NCBI RefSeq assembly: GCF_007922615.2
Contig: NZ_CP042301.2
Location: forward strand, 2,604,001 to 2,668,000
Direction of reading: 5' to 3'
Length of the DNA stretch: 64,000 nucleotides
Source of the DNA: Nitratireductor mangrovi
GTDB taxonomy: Bacteria > Pseudomonadota > Alphaproteobacteria > Rhizobiales > Rhizobiaceae
Within the stretch, counting starts at the first letter, position 1. Each line of letters starts with the position of its first letter. The position numbers were made by a program, and so were the translations under genes. The notes under the pieces were generated by a model. The model worked only from the letters and a program-made list of their open reading frames with translations. It had not been told where the DNA came from and searched no databases. Below, piece after piece: positions 34,292-43,356 of this stretch.

Positions 34292-34741
34292 TTGACCTTT
34301 GACGACAGGACCGGTGGCCCGGCGCCGCACGACAGCGATCCTCCGCCGTCCGACCTCGCCGTAACGATCCTCGTATGCAGCTCCTGCCGAGACGAAACCG
34401 GCTCCGACGCCCGTCCGCGTCCCGGCGCGCATCTGGCCGCGGCGGCGCGCGCCGCCAACGATCATGACGATGTGCGCGTGGTCGAGATCGAATGTCTCGG
34501 CAACTGCAAGCGCCGGCTGAGCGCGGCCTTGCTTCGTGATGACGCCTGGAGCTACGTCTTCGGCGACCTCGCCGTCGAGAACGGGCCCGACCTGCTCGTC
34601 GGGGCCAAGCTGCTCCAGACCTCCGAGGACGGACTGCTGCCGTGGCGCGGCCGGCCCGACTGCCTGAAGCGCGGGCTGGTCTCGCGCATCCCGCCCGCAA
34701 TGACGATCGCCAACGCCGCCAACGGAAAGGCCGCCGAATGA
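34292..34741 (+). CDS. DUF1636 metal-binding (ferredoxin-like) protein
   Basis: This 149-aa protein has a thioredoxin-like/ferredoxin-like pattern: TILVCSSCRDETGSD at residues about 25-39 and VEIECLGNCKRRLSAAL further on, giving four conserved Cys (CxxC and CxxxC). DUF1636 genes are regularly found next to cobW and cobN under cobalamin riboswitches, so a role in cobalt handling or redox during insertion is inferred. The start is a TTG at 34292, supported by an AAGGAG six bases upstream. Its stop overlaps the cobW ATG by 4 nt. Confidence 0.88.
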   Translation: MTFDDRTGGPAPHDSDPPPSDLAVTILVCSSCRDETGSDARPRPGAHLAAAARAANDHDDVRVVEIECLGNCKRRLSAALLRDDAWSYVFGDLAVENGPDLLVGAKLLQTSEDGLLPWRGRPDCLKRGLVSRIPPAMTIANAANGKAAE

Positions 34742-35775
34742 CTACAACCGCCCATCGCGTGCCCTGTACCGTCGTCACCGGCTTCCTCGGCGCCGGCAAG
34801 ACGACATTGATCCGCAACCTGCTCGAAAACGCCGACGGGCGTCGGCTGGCGATCATCGTCAACGAGTTCGGCGACGTCGGCATCGACGGCGACATCCTCA
34901 AGAGCTGCGGCATCGAGAACTGCCCGGAAGAGAATGTGCTCGAACTGGCCAATGGCTGCATCTGCTGCACGGTCGCCGACGATTTCGTGCCGGCGCTCGA
35001 CAAGATCCTGTCGCGCGAACCGAAGGTCGACCACATCCTGATCGAGACCTCGGGCCTCGCGCTGCCGAAACCGCTGGTGCAGGCGTTCCAGTGGCCGGCG
35101 ATCAAGGGCAAGGTCACCGTCGACGGCGTGATCGCGGTGGTCGACGGGCCGGCGCTGGCCAACGGCCAGGTGGCAGCGGACATGGACGCGCTTGCCGCCC
35201 AGCGCGCCGCCGACGACTCGCTCGACCATGACGATCCCGTCGAGGAGGTCTTTGAGGATCAGGTCGCCTGCGCCGATCTGATCGTGCTGTCGAAGAGCGA
35301 CCTGCTGGACGATGACGGCACCGGGCGCGCCAGCGCCATCGTCGGCCGGCATCTGTCGCGGGCGGTCAAGGTGGTGCCGTCGGCGCACGGCAAGATCGAT
35401 CCGGCTGTGCTGCTCGGTCTCGGACTCGCGGTCGAAGACGACATCGAGAACCGCAAGTCGCATCATGACGGCATGCTTGACCATGAGCACGACGATTTCG
35501 ACACCTTCGTCATCGACCTGCCGCCGGTCGCCGACCCCGAGGCGCTGTCGCGGCGGGTCGCCGAGGCGGCCGAGCGCGAAGGTGTGCTGCGGCTGAAGGG
35601 TTTCGCCGATGTCGCCGGCAAGCCGATGCGGCTGCTGGTCCAGGCGGTCGGCGCGCGAGTCAACCACTATTTCGACCGGCCGTGGGGCGCGGGAGAGGCG
35701 CGCAGCACGCGGCTGGTCGTGATCGGCCTCAAGGGCCTCGATAGGGGCGCGATCGAGACTATACTGGCGGGTTAA
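34738..35775 (+). CDS. cobW: Cobalamin biosynthesis GTPase CobW
   Basis: This 345-aa G3E-family P-loop GTPase is a likely cobalt chaperone. [20 protein letters not shown] is Walker A. ANGCICCTVADDF has the metal-binding CxCC motif, and LIETSGLALPKP and LSKSDLLDDD supply the switch and base-specificity motifs. A His/Asp-rich insert near residues 240-252 (KSHHDGMLDHEHDDF) distinguishes true CobW from other family members, such as the second G3E GTPase at 60059. The start is fixed by the ATGA overlap with DUF1636. It is followed by cobN after 20 nt. Confidence 0.96.
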   Translation: MTTTAHRVPCTVVTGFLGAGKTTLIRNLLENADGRRLAIIVNEFGDVGIDGDILKSCGIENCPEENVLELANGCICCTVADDFVPALDKILSREPKVDHILIETSGLALPKPLVQAFQWPAIKGKVTVDGVIAVVDGPALANGQVAADMDALAAQRAADDSLDHDDPVEEVFEDQVACADLIVLSKSDLLDDDGTGRASAIVGRHLSRAVKVVPSAHGKIDPAVLLGLGLAVEDDIENRKSHHDGMLDHEHDDFDTFVIDLPPVADPEALSRRVAEAAEREGVLRLKGFADVAGKPMRLLVQAVGARVNHYFDRPWGAGEARSTRLVVIGLKGLDRGAIETILAG

Positions 35776-35795
35776 GGAGACGGACGGTTCCGCCC

Positions 35796-38700
35796 ATGCA
35801 CATCCTCGCCACGTCCACTGCGACGCTCGACGATCTGATCGAGCCGATCGACCTGCGCCAGGCGCCGGCCGATATGGTTGCGTTGTCCTTCACCGACAGC
35901 GATCTGGCAGCACTCGCCGACGCTTGGCGCGCCGAAGGCGAGGCGGTGCCGTCGTTGCGGTTGGCGAACCTGCGCGACCTGCGCCACCCGATGTCGGTCG
36001 ATCTCTGGCTCGACAGCGTTGCCGCGCATGCGAGGGTCATTCTTGTGCGTGTGCTGGGTGGCTACGACTGGTGGCGCTATGGTTGCGACCGTCTCTCCGA
36101 ACTGGCGCGGCAGAAGGACATCGCGCTGGCCCTCTTGCCGGGTGAGTGCCGCGAGACCGACGAGCGCCTAGCAGCCTTGTCCACCATCGATGTGGAAGGC
36201 CTTGCCGAGATACTCGCCTATTTCCGGGAGGGCGGGCCGCAGAACATGCGCGCGCTGGTGCGTTGTCTGGCCGGCAAAGCCGGCGCCGATCTTTCCGTCG
36301 AGCCCGCAACGCCGCTGCCCAAGGCCGGCTTCTATCGGCCCGGCTCGGGCGTGGTCGAGTCGAATGCAATCTTGGCCGCGCGCCCGCCAACGAAGCCGGT
36401 CGTCCCGCTCATCTTCTACCGCTCAATGCTGCTCGCCAGCGACGTCGCGCCGATCGATGCGCTGTCCGCCGAACTCGCAACGCGCGGCATCGTCGCGGCG
36501 CCGGTATTCGTCTCCAGCCTGAAGGATGGCGCGGTCGCACAGTTCGTGCGTGACGCCCTGAAGGACCTCCAGCCGGCCGCCATCGTCACCACGACAGCCT
36601 TCGCCACCGGCGCCGAGCCGGGCGCAAAAACGCTGTTCGACGAGATCGGCGTTCCCGTCTTCCAGGCGGTCATCGCGACGACGCGGCGCGAGGCGTGGCA
36701 GGACGGCCAGCGTGGCCTGGCGCCGGCCGACCTCGCCATGCATGTCGTGCTGCCCGAACTCGACGGCCGCATCCTCGGCGGCGCCATCTCGTTCAAGGAC
36801 GAGACCCAATCCGGCGACGCGCTCGCCTTTCGCGGCCAGGCCAACGCGCCGGTGCAGGACCGCGTCTCGCACCTAGCCGACCGCATCGCCGCCTTCCTGC
36901 GCCTGCGCGACACGCCGCCGGCCGAACGCCGCATCACCGTCCTGATGCCGGACTATCCCGGCGCCTCCGGCCGCACCGGCTATGCCGTCGGCCTCGACGT
37001 GCCGGCAAGCGTCATCGCCATGCTGCACGACCTCAGCAATGCCGGCTATACTGTTGACAAGATTCCTGAATCATCGCGTGAACTGCTTCGCCTGCTGGAT
37101 GAGGAACGCGAAGGCATCGCGCCCGGCAGCTACACGGCCGCATTCGCGAAACTGCCGGCAGAAGCGCGCGACGAGGTGGTGGCAGCCTGGGGTCCCGCCC
37201 CGGCTGACGACCGCGAGGACAACAGCCATTTCACCTTCCACGCCGCGCCGTTCGGCAATGTCACGGTGGCGCTGGCGCCCGACCGCGGGCGCACCGAAGA
37301 CCGCCGCGCCGACTATCACGATCCGGCGCTGCCGCCGCGCCACGAACTGATAGCCTTCGGCGTCTGGCTGCGCGACGAACTGGATTGCCACGCCATCGTC
37401 CATGTCGGCGCTCACGGCACGCTCGAATGGCTGCCGGGCAAGACGGTGGCGCTTTCCCGCAACTGCTTTCCCGAGATCGTCACCGGCGGCCTGCCGGTCG
37501 TCTATCCCTTCATCGTCTCCAATCCAGGCGAGGCGGCTCAGGCCAAGCGCCGCATCAGCGCCGTCACCCTCGGCCATCTGCCGCCGCCGCTGACCGGCGC
37601 CGGGCTTTCACCCGAACAGCAGGAACTTGAACGGCTGGTCGACGAATATGCGCAGGCCGACGGGCTCGACCGCCGCCGCCGCGACAGGCTGGCGGCTTTG
37701 ATCGTGGAAACCGCGGCGCGCACAGGGCTGTCGCCGGAGGCCGGTGTCGACACGGCCGACGACCCCGACGCGGCGCTGATGAAGATCGACGCCTGGCTCT
37801 GCGACCTGAAGGATTTCGCGGTCAAGGACGGGCTTCATGTCTATGGCCGCGAGGCGCAGGGTGAAGCCGACCCGTTGCGCAGCCAAAGCGCGGCCGCGGA
37901 GCGGCAAGCGCTGCTCGACGCTCTCGACGGCCGCCATGTCGTTCCCGGCCCCTCCGGTGCACCGGCGCGCGGCCGCACCGACGTCCTGCCGACCGGACGC
38001 AATTTGTTCACGTCGGACCCGCGTACCATGCCGACGCCGACGGCATTCGAACTCGGCAGGCTTGCCGCCGACGAGGTCTTGCGCAGACACCTGCAAGACC
38101 ATGGTGACTGGCCGCGCTCGCTGGTTATCGACCTGTGGGGCAGCGCCAGCCTCAGAACCGGCGGCGAGGAAATCGCGCAAGGGCTGGCGCTGATGGGTTG
38201 CCGCCCGCAATGGGACCCGGCAACGGGCCGCGTGACCGGCATCGAAGTCTTGCCGCCGGCAACCCTCGGCCGGCCGCGCGTCGACGTCACCTTCCGCATT
38301 TCGGGCCTCTTCCGCGACATGTTCCCGACCCAGATCGCGCTGATCGACGCGGCGGTGGCCGCCGTCGCGGCACGCGAGGAAGCCGACGGCGACAACCCGC
38401 TCGCAGAGGCGTTCCGGAAAGACCGCCAAAGGCCGCGCCGCATCTTCGGTTCGTCGCCGGGGGCCTATGGCACCGGTATCGAACGCCTGCTGGCGAGCGG
38501 CGACTGGAGCGAGCGGGCAGAGATCGGCCGCGCCTTCCTCGAGGCCACCTCGCACGCATTCGGCGGACCCGACGGCGACGGCGAGGCCGTGCCCGGCGCC
38601 TTCGCGACGCGCGTCGCCGTCGCCGAAATGCTGATCCACACCGGTGACGACCCCGGCCGCGACATCCTCGAAGGTTCGGCGGACGTCGCCTTTATCGGCG

Positions 38701-39155
38701 GCTTCGCCGCCGCGGCGGCGGCGCTCGGCAACAAGGCCGATTTGGTGGCGCTTGACACCACCGACCCGCAAAAGCCGCGGGCACGCTCGGTCGCAGAGGC
38801 GGTGGCGAGGGTCGTCCGGGCCCGCGCCGTCAATCCACGCTTCATCGCTGGACAGATGCGCCATGGCCCGCGCGGCGCGGCCGAGTTTGCCGAAACGGTC
38901 GACCGCTTGGTCGGCTTCGCCGAAACGACCGCCGCCATTCCGGGCTCACTGATCGACGCCGTGCACGACGCCTATCTCGGCGACCCGCAAGTGCGCGCCT
39001 TCCTGCTCGACCAGAACCCGGCCGCCGCCCGCGCCATCGCCGAGCGCTTCCTCGACGCACGCCACCGCGGGCTTTGGCACCCGCTGCGCAATTCGGTCGA
39101 CGACGATCTCACCGCACTCGTCGCGGAAGCCCGCGCGGAGGAAAAGGCGGCATGA
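35796..39155 (+). CDS. cobN: Cobaltochelatase subunit CobN (compact form)
   Basis: This 1119-aa large subunit of the ATP-dependent cobaltochelatase inserts Co2+ into hydrogenobyrinic acid a,c-diamide together with CobS and CobT. It opens MHILATSTATLDDLIEPIDL and carries the chelatase signature AIVHVGAHGTLEWLPGKTVAL near residue 540. RHVVPGPSGAPARGRTDVLP and RVDVTFRISGLFRDMFP follow. It is about 150 residues shorter than the roughly 1275-aa CobN of P. denitrificans. Most of the deficit lies between GLHVYG (near 685) and the LDGRHVVPGP motif, and the usual DDYYQFEGG-like block is changed to SADVAFIGG. The frame is continuous, so it is not a frameshift. CobS and CobT are not in the window. Confidence 0.95.
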   Translation: MHILATSTATLDDLIEPIDLRQAPADMVALSFTDSDLAALADAWRAEGEAVPSLRLANLRDLRHPMSVDLWLDSVAAHARVILVRVLGGYDWWRYGCDRLSELARQKDIALALLPGECRETDERLAALSTIDVEGLAEILAYFREGGPQNMRALVRCLAGKAGADLSVEPATPLPKAGFYRPGSGVVESNAILAARPPTKPVVPLIFYRSMLLASDVAPIDALSAELATRGIVAAPVFVSSLKDGAVAQFVRDALKDLQPAAIVTTTAFATGAEPGAKTLFDEIGVPVFQAVIATTRREAWQDGQRGLAPADLAMHVVLPELDGRILGGAISFKDETQSGDALAFRGQANAPVQDRVSHLADRIAAFLRLRDTPPAERRITVLMPDYPGASGRTGYAVGLDVPASVIAMLHDLSNAGYTVDKIPESSRELLRLLDEEREGIAPGSYTAAFAKLPAEARDEVVAAWGPAPADDREDNSHFTFHAAPFGNVTVALAPDRGRTEDRRADYHDPALPPRHELIAFGVWLRDELDCHAIVHVGAHGTLEWLPGKTVALSRNCFPEIVTGGLPVVYPFIVSNPGEAAQAKRRISAVTLGHLPPPLTGAGLSPEQQELERLVDEYAQADGLDRRRRDRLAALIVETAARTGLSPEAGVDTADDPDAALMKIDAWLCDLKDFAVKDGLHVYGREAQGEADPLRSQSAAAERQALLDALDGRHVVPGPSGAPARGRTDVLPTGRNLFTSDPRTMPTPTAFELGRLAADEVLRRHLQDHGDWPRSLVIDLWGSASLRTGGEEIAQGLALMGCRPQWDPATGRVTGIEVLPPATLGRPRVDVTFRISGLFRDMFPTQIALIDAAVAAVAAREEADGDNPLAEAFRKDRQRPRRIFGSSPGAYGTGIERLLASGDWSERAEIGRAFLEATSHAFGGPDGDGEAVPGAFATRVAVAEMLIHTGDDPGRDILEGSADVAFIGGFAAAAAALGNKADLVALDTTDPQKPRARSVAEAVARVVRARAVNPRFIAGQMRHGPRGAAEFAETVDRLVGFAETTAAIPGSLIDAVHDAYLGDPQVRAFLLDQNPAAARAIAERFLDARHRGLWHPLRNSVDDDLTALVAEARAEEKAA

Positions 39156-40498
39156 ACGCGCCCGTGCGCCGCGGCGCCTGCCCCTCCTTGTCGACACCGA
39201 TGGCGACCGGTGACGGCCTGCTGGTGCGGCTGAGTCCGCTGGAGGGTGGACTGACCCCGGCTCAACTCGCCGGGTTGTCCGCAGCAGCTAAACGCTATGG
39301 CAACGGCATGATGGAGGTGAGCGCACGCGGCAGCCTGCAGATTCGGGGCCTCGACAGCGCTTCGGTCGGCGATCTGACGCAAGCGGTGGACCGACTCGGC
39401 ATTGCAGTGCGCGAAGGCGTACCAGTCGAAACCGGACCGCTGGCCGGTCGCGATCCGGACGAGGTCGCCGATCCGCGCGACCTGGTAGCGAAAATCCGGC
39501 ACCGGATCGTGGAAGGCAAGCTGAGCGGGCGCCTCGCGCCAAAGGTGTCGGTAATCGTCGACGGCGGCGGGCGTCTTCCTCTCGACGGGATCATCGCCGA
39601 CATACGCCTTGCCGCCATGGCAACAGGGCGCTGGCAAATCGCGATCGGCGGCACGACCACAACCGCTCGCCCCGTCGCGACGGTGGATGAAGCCCGGGCC
39701 GCGCAGTTGGTCTTAGCGCTCCTCGAGGCAATTGCGATGAAGGGCCGCACCGCAAGAGGGCGGGACCTCGCTGCCGCTGACCTTGTCGCCCTCGGTATTT
39801 GCCTGCCCCGGGGCCCGAGCGAGCCACAGCACGTGCCGATGACCGGCGTCAGCCATCCCGTCGGCATTCTTGCGCTGAAGCCCACCGGCTTCGCGCTCGG
39901 GATCGCCCTTCCCTTCGGGCAGATCCGTGCGGATGACATGTCGGCAATGGCCGATTCAGCCGGGAAAGTTGGTGCGAAAGAAATCCGCCTCGCGCCCGGA
40001 CGCGGTCTGCTGTTTCTCCCGGCAGGGGAGTCCGTACTCGCCGTCGACGACTTGCGAGAAGCGGCTAATCGGCTGGACTTTGTCACCGACAAGGACGACC
40101 CGCGCCTTGCTATCGTCGCTTGCGCCGGCCAGCCGGCTTGTGCGGCCGGGAATGTCGCGACGCGAACGGTTGGCGCCGGCGTCGCCAAGGCAACGCCACA
40201 TCTGCTCGACGGCTCCTTCCGCCTCCATTTGTCAGGCTGCGAAAAACGCTGCGCGGCGCCGACCGGTGCAGCGTGGGTTCTCGTTGGAGGCCGTGACGGC
40301 AGTTGCGCCCTTTTCGATGAAAGCGATGGAGCATCGACCGCCATCGCCGATGTCGCGCCTGATGAAGCGGCCGCCGCATTCGCGCGCTTGGACGCGGCTT
40401 TCGCGCGCCATGGGAAAACAGGGGAAAGGGCCGCCGCCTTCCTTGCCCGCCAGGACAGGGCGGAAATCGCATCGCTGCTGCGCGGAGATCCACAATGA
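39152..40498 (+). CDS. cobG: Precorrin-3B synthase CobG
   Basis: This 448-aa monooxygenase belongs to the sulfite/nitrite-reductase-like family and makes precorrin-3B with O2, so the pathway is the aerobic one. The iron-sulfur Cys residues are seen in IVACAGQPACAAGNVATR and HLSGCEKRCAAPTGAAW. The N-terminal ferredoxin-like half contains KRYGNGMMEVSARGSLQIRGL. The start ATG at 39152 overlaps the cobN stop (ATGA). It is coupled to cobH by another ATGA overlap. Confidence 0.95.
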   Translation: MNAPVRRGACPSLSTPMATGDGLLVRLSPLEGGLTPAQLAGLSAAAKRYGNGMMEVSARGSLQIRGLDSASVGDLTQAVDRLGIAVREGVPVETGPLAGRDPDEVADPRDLVAKIRHRIVEGKLSGRLAPKVSVIVDGGGRLPLDGIIADIRLAAMATGRWQIAIGGTTTTARPVATVDEARAAQLVLALLEAIAMKGRTARGRDLAAADLVALGICLPRGPSEPQHVPMTGVSHPVGILALKPTGFALGIALPFGQIRADDMSAMADSAGKVGAKEIRLAPGRGLLFLPAGESVLAVDDLREAANRLDFVTDKDDPRLAIVACAGQPACAAGNVATRTVGAGVAKATPHLLDGSFRLHLSGCEKRCAAPTGAAWVLVGGRDGSCALFDESDGASTAIADVAPDEAAAAFARLDAAFARHGKTGERAAAFLARQDRAEIASLLRGDPQ

Positions 40499-41127
40499 CC
40501 GGCACCGAATATATCCGCGACGGCAACGCCATCTACGAGCGTTCCTTCGCCATCATCCGGGCCGAGGCGGACCTGTCGCGCTTTTCCGACGATGAGGCCG
40601 ATATCGCCGTGCGCATGATCCACGCCTGCGGGCAGGTCGAGGCGGCGGCGCATTTTGCCTTCGCGCGCGGTTTCGTGGACGCCGCCAGAACCGCATTGCG
40701 GGCCGGCGCGCCTATTTTCTGCGACGCCGAGATGGTCGCCCACGGCATCACCCGCGCTCGGCTGCCCGCCGGCAACGACGTCGTCTGCACCTTACGCGAT
40801 CCACGCACGCCGGAAATCGCACAAGCGATCGGCAACACCCGCTCGGCCGCCGCGCTCGAACTATGGCGCGACCGGCTCGACGGCGCGGTGGTGGCGATCG
40901 GCAACGCGCCGACCGCGCTCTTCCACCTGCTCGATATGCTGGCCACCGGCGGTCCGGCACCCGCCGCGATCATCGGCATGCCGGTCGGCTTCGTTGGTGC
41001 AGCCGAGTCCAAGGATGCACTGGCTGCCGATTCGGCGGGTATCCCGTGGGCAATCGTGCGCGGCAGGCTCGGCGGCAGCGCCATGACCGCCGCCTGCGTC
41101 AACGCGCTTGCGAGGGCCGGCCTGTGA
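40495..41127 (+). CDS. cobH: Precorrin-8X methylmutase
   Basis: This 210-aa enzyme moves the C-11 methyl group to C-12, giving hydrogenobyrinic acid. MIHACGQVEAAAHFAF contains the catalytic His. FCDAEMVAHGITRARLPAGNDVVC, VAIGNAPTALFHLLDML and GMPVGFVGAAESKDAL are the family signatures. The length is typical. It overlaps cobG and cobI by 4 nt each (ATGA, GTGA). Confidence 0.97.
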   Translation: MTGTEYIRDGNAIYERSFAIIRAEADLSRFSDDEADIAVRMIHACGQVEAAAHFAFARGFVDAARTALRAGAPIFCDAEMVAHGITRARLPAGNDVVCTLRDPRTPEIAQAIGNTRSAAALELWRDRLDGAVVAIGNAPTALFHLLDMLATGGPAPAAIIGMPVGFVGAAESKDALAADSAGIPWAIVRGRLGGSAMTAACVNALARAGL

Positions 41128-41864
41128 CGGAACGATCGACAGGCCGCCTGATCGGCGTCGGCACCGGGCCCGGCGATCCGGAGCTGCTGACCTTGAAGGC
41201 CGCACGTGCCATCGCCGAGGCCGACGTCGTGGCCCACTTCGCCAAGAAGGGCAACAGTTCAAATGCGCGCCGGACGGTGGCCAGCCTGCTGCGCCCGGAC
41301 GTGATCGAACTGCCGCTGCTTTACCCGGTCACCACCGAGATCGCGACGTCGGAGAACGGCTACAAGTCGCAGATCAGCTGCTTTTACGAGGAAGCGGCGG
41401 CATCGGTGGCCGGGCACCTTTCGGAGGGCCGCACCGTCGCGGTGCTTTCGGAGGGCGATCCGCTCTTTTACGGCTCCTACATGCATCTTCACGTCCGTCT
41501 TGCCGACCGCTTCGCGACCGAGGTGATCCCCGGCATCACCGCGATGTCAGGCTGCTGGTCACAAGGGGGCGTGCCGATCGTCCAGGGCGACGACGTGCTG
41601 ACCGTGCTGCCGGGCACCATGCGCGGCGAAGAGCTCAGCCGCCGCCTCGGCGACACCGACGCAGCGATCATCATGAAGGTCGGCCGCAATCTGGCGAAGA
41701 TCCGCGCGGCGCTGGCGGAGGCGGGCAAGCTCGGCGAGGCGATCTATGTCGAGCGCGGCACCATGGAAAACAGTTACGTGACGCGGCTCGCCGACAAGGC
41801 GGATGACGACGCGCCCTATTTTTCGATCGTGCTGGTGCCCGGCTGGCGGGAGCGGCAGCGATGA
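41124..41864 (+). CDS. cobI: Precorrin-2 C20-methyltransferase
   Basis: This 246-aa SAM-dependent tetrapyrrole methyltransferase starts RLIGVGTGPGDPELLTLKAARAI. It contains VAVLSEGDPLFYGSYMHLHVRL and EVIPGITAMSGCWSQGGVPI, features specific to CobI/CbiL. The start is a GTG at 41124 inside a GTGA overlap with the cobH stop; a longer open frame upstream lies inside cobH. It acts immediately after CobA in the pathway. Confidence 0.96.
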   Translation: MTERSTGRLIGVGTGPGDPELLTLKAARAIAEADVVAHFAKKGNSSNARRTVASLLRPDVIELPLLYPVTTEIATSENGYKSQISCFYEEAAASVAGHLSEGRTVAVLSEGDPLFYGSYMHLHVRLADRFATEVIPGITAMSGCWSQGGVPIVQGDDVLTVLPGTMRGEELSRRLGDTDAAIIMKVGRNLAKIRAALAEAGKLGEAIYVERGTMENSYVTRLADKADDDAPYFSIVLVPGWRERQR

Positions 41865-42625
41865 CCGGCAAGCTCTACGTCATCGGCACCGGGCCCGGCG
41901 CGGCCGACCAGACCACGCCGCAAGCGGCGGCCGCGATCGCCGCCGCCAGCGACTTTTTCGGCTACGGGCCCTATCTCGACCGGCTGGAACTGCGGCCGGA
42001 CCAGAACCGTTACGCCTCCGACAACCGCGAGGAACTGTCGCGTGCCAATGCCGCGCTCGACCGCGCCGCTGCAGGCGCCTCGGTAGCCGTCGTCTCTGGT
42101 GGCGATCCCGGCGTCTTCGCCATGGCGGCCGCGGTCTGCGAGGCGATCGAGAAGGGACCGCCCTCCTGTCGCGCGGTCGATCTGGAGATCGTTCCCGGTG
42201 TCACGGCAATGCTCGCCGTCGCTGCCCGTGCCGGCGCCCCGCTCGGACACGATTTCTGCGCGCTTTCCCTTTCCGACAATCTGAAGCCCTGGGACGTGAT
42301 CGAGCAGCGCCTGACCGCGGCCGCAAGCGCCGGCTTCGTGATCGCGCTCTACAATCCGATCAGCAAGGCGCGCCCGTGGCAACTTGGCCGGACCTTCGAA
42401 CTGCTTGCGGAGGTTCTGCCGCCGACCGTGCCGGTGATTTTCGGACGCGCCGCAGGCCGACCGGACGAAAGGATCGAAATTCTCGCGCTTGCCGACGCCG
42501 ATGCGCTTCTGGCCGACATGGCGACGTGCGTGATCATCGGCTCGGCAGAAACGCGCGTCGTCGACCGGCCGGGAAGGCCACCGCTCGTCTATTCGCCGCG
42601 TTCGCTGACGAGGGCCATGGCATGA
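41861..42625 (+). CDS. cobJ: Precorrin-3B C17-methyltransferase
   Basis: This 254-aa SAM methyltransferase performs the ring-contracting C-17 methylation. KLYVIGTGPGAADQTTPQAAAAI, DFFGYGPYLDRLELRPDQNRY, VAVVSGGDPGVFAMAAAVCEAI and LYNPISKARPWQLGR are CobJ/CbiH signatures. The start overlaps the cobI stop (ATGA). Its last 37 nt overlap convergently with cobK on the other strand. Confidence 0.96.
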   Translation: MTGKLYVIGTGPGAADQTTPQAAAAIAAASDFFGYGPYLDRLELRPDQNRYASDNREELSRANAALDRAAAGASVAVVSGGDPGVFAMAAAVCEAIEKGPPSCRAVDLEIVPGVTAMLAVAARAGAPLGHDFCALSLSDNLKPWDVIEQRLTAAASAGFVIALYNPISKARPWQLGRTFELLAEVLPPTVPVIFGRAAGRPDERIEILALADADALLADMATCVIIGSAETRVVDRPGRPPLVYSPRSLTRAMA

Positions 42626-43356
42626 GCGATCGCCTCGAAAGCCTGCTCGACGGTCGAGGCGACGACGCCGGCAGCCGGCATCGTCGGCCGCCGAACCATC
42701 AACACCTCGATGCCGAGTTCGCGCGCGGCGGCGAGCTTGGCATAGGTCGCCGCGCCGCCGCTGTTCTTGCACAGCACAGCATCGATGCGATCCCGCTTGA
42801 GCAGTGCGAGTTCATCCGCCATCGCAAACGGGCCACGGGCGAGAAGGTATTCAACGTGCGGAAGATCGAGCGGCGGCTCCACCGGATCGACGCTGCGTAC
42901 GAGATAGAAATGCCTCGGTGCAACCTCCAGCGGCGCAAGCTCCTGACGGCCGAGCGCCGCGAAGACACGACGCGGCGAGGAGCCAAGGGCGGCAACCGCC
43001 TCCATGACGCTATCGGCCTCGGTCCAGCGATCGCCGGCGACCAGCGACCATGCCGGGCGCTCCAACCGGACGAGCGGAACGCCCGCCGCCTCGGCGGCGA
43101 TGGCGGCATTGGCCGAAATGCGCGCGGCGAAGGGATGTGTGGCATCCGCAAGCACCGTCACCTCGTTGTCGCTCAGGAAAGTCGCGAGCCCCTCGGCACC
43201 GCCGAAACCGCCCGCGCGCACCGGCGCCGGCTGCCTTGCCGGCCGTTTGGTGCGGCCGGCAAGGGACAGGGTCACGCGGCCAAGGCCGTCAAGCCTTTCA
43301 GCGAGATGGCGCGCTTCGGTCGTGCCGCCGAGGATCAGCACATGGTGGTCCATCAT
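42589..43356 (-). CDS. cobK: Precorrin-6A reductase, reversed inside the cob operon
   Basis: This 255-aa enzyme reduces precorrin-6A to precorrin-6B with NADPH. The N-terminal HHVLILGGTTEARHLAERLDG is the family fingerprint. VTVLADATHPFAARISANAAIAAE, FAALGRQELAPL and DAVLCKNSGGAATYAKLAAARELG follow. It is the only gene of the rightward cluster on the minus strand. Its start (tandem ATGs at 43356 and 43353) is interleaved with the cobL ATG at 43355, and its end overlaps cobJ. The rightward riboswitch transcript is antisense to it, so it needs its own promoter within cobL. Confidence 0.95.
   Translation of the reverse strand: MMDHHVLILGGTTEARHLAERLDGLGRVTLSLAGRTKRPARQPAPVRAGGFGGAEGLATFLSDNEVTVLADATHPFAARISANAAIAAEAAGVPLVRLERPAWSLVAGDRWTEADSVMEAVAALGSSPRRVFAALGRQELAPLEVAPRHFYLVRSVDPVEPPLDLPHVEYLLARGPFAMADELALLKRDRIDAVLCKNSGGAATYAKLAAARELGIEVLMVRRPTMPAAGVVASTVEQAFEAIAHAMALVSERGE

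Noticed and set aside
35796-39155. Possible frameshift or deletion in cobN because of short length
   Set aside because: The frame is continuous from start to stop and motifs on both sides of the shortened region are intact, so I treat it as a compact natural form.
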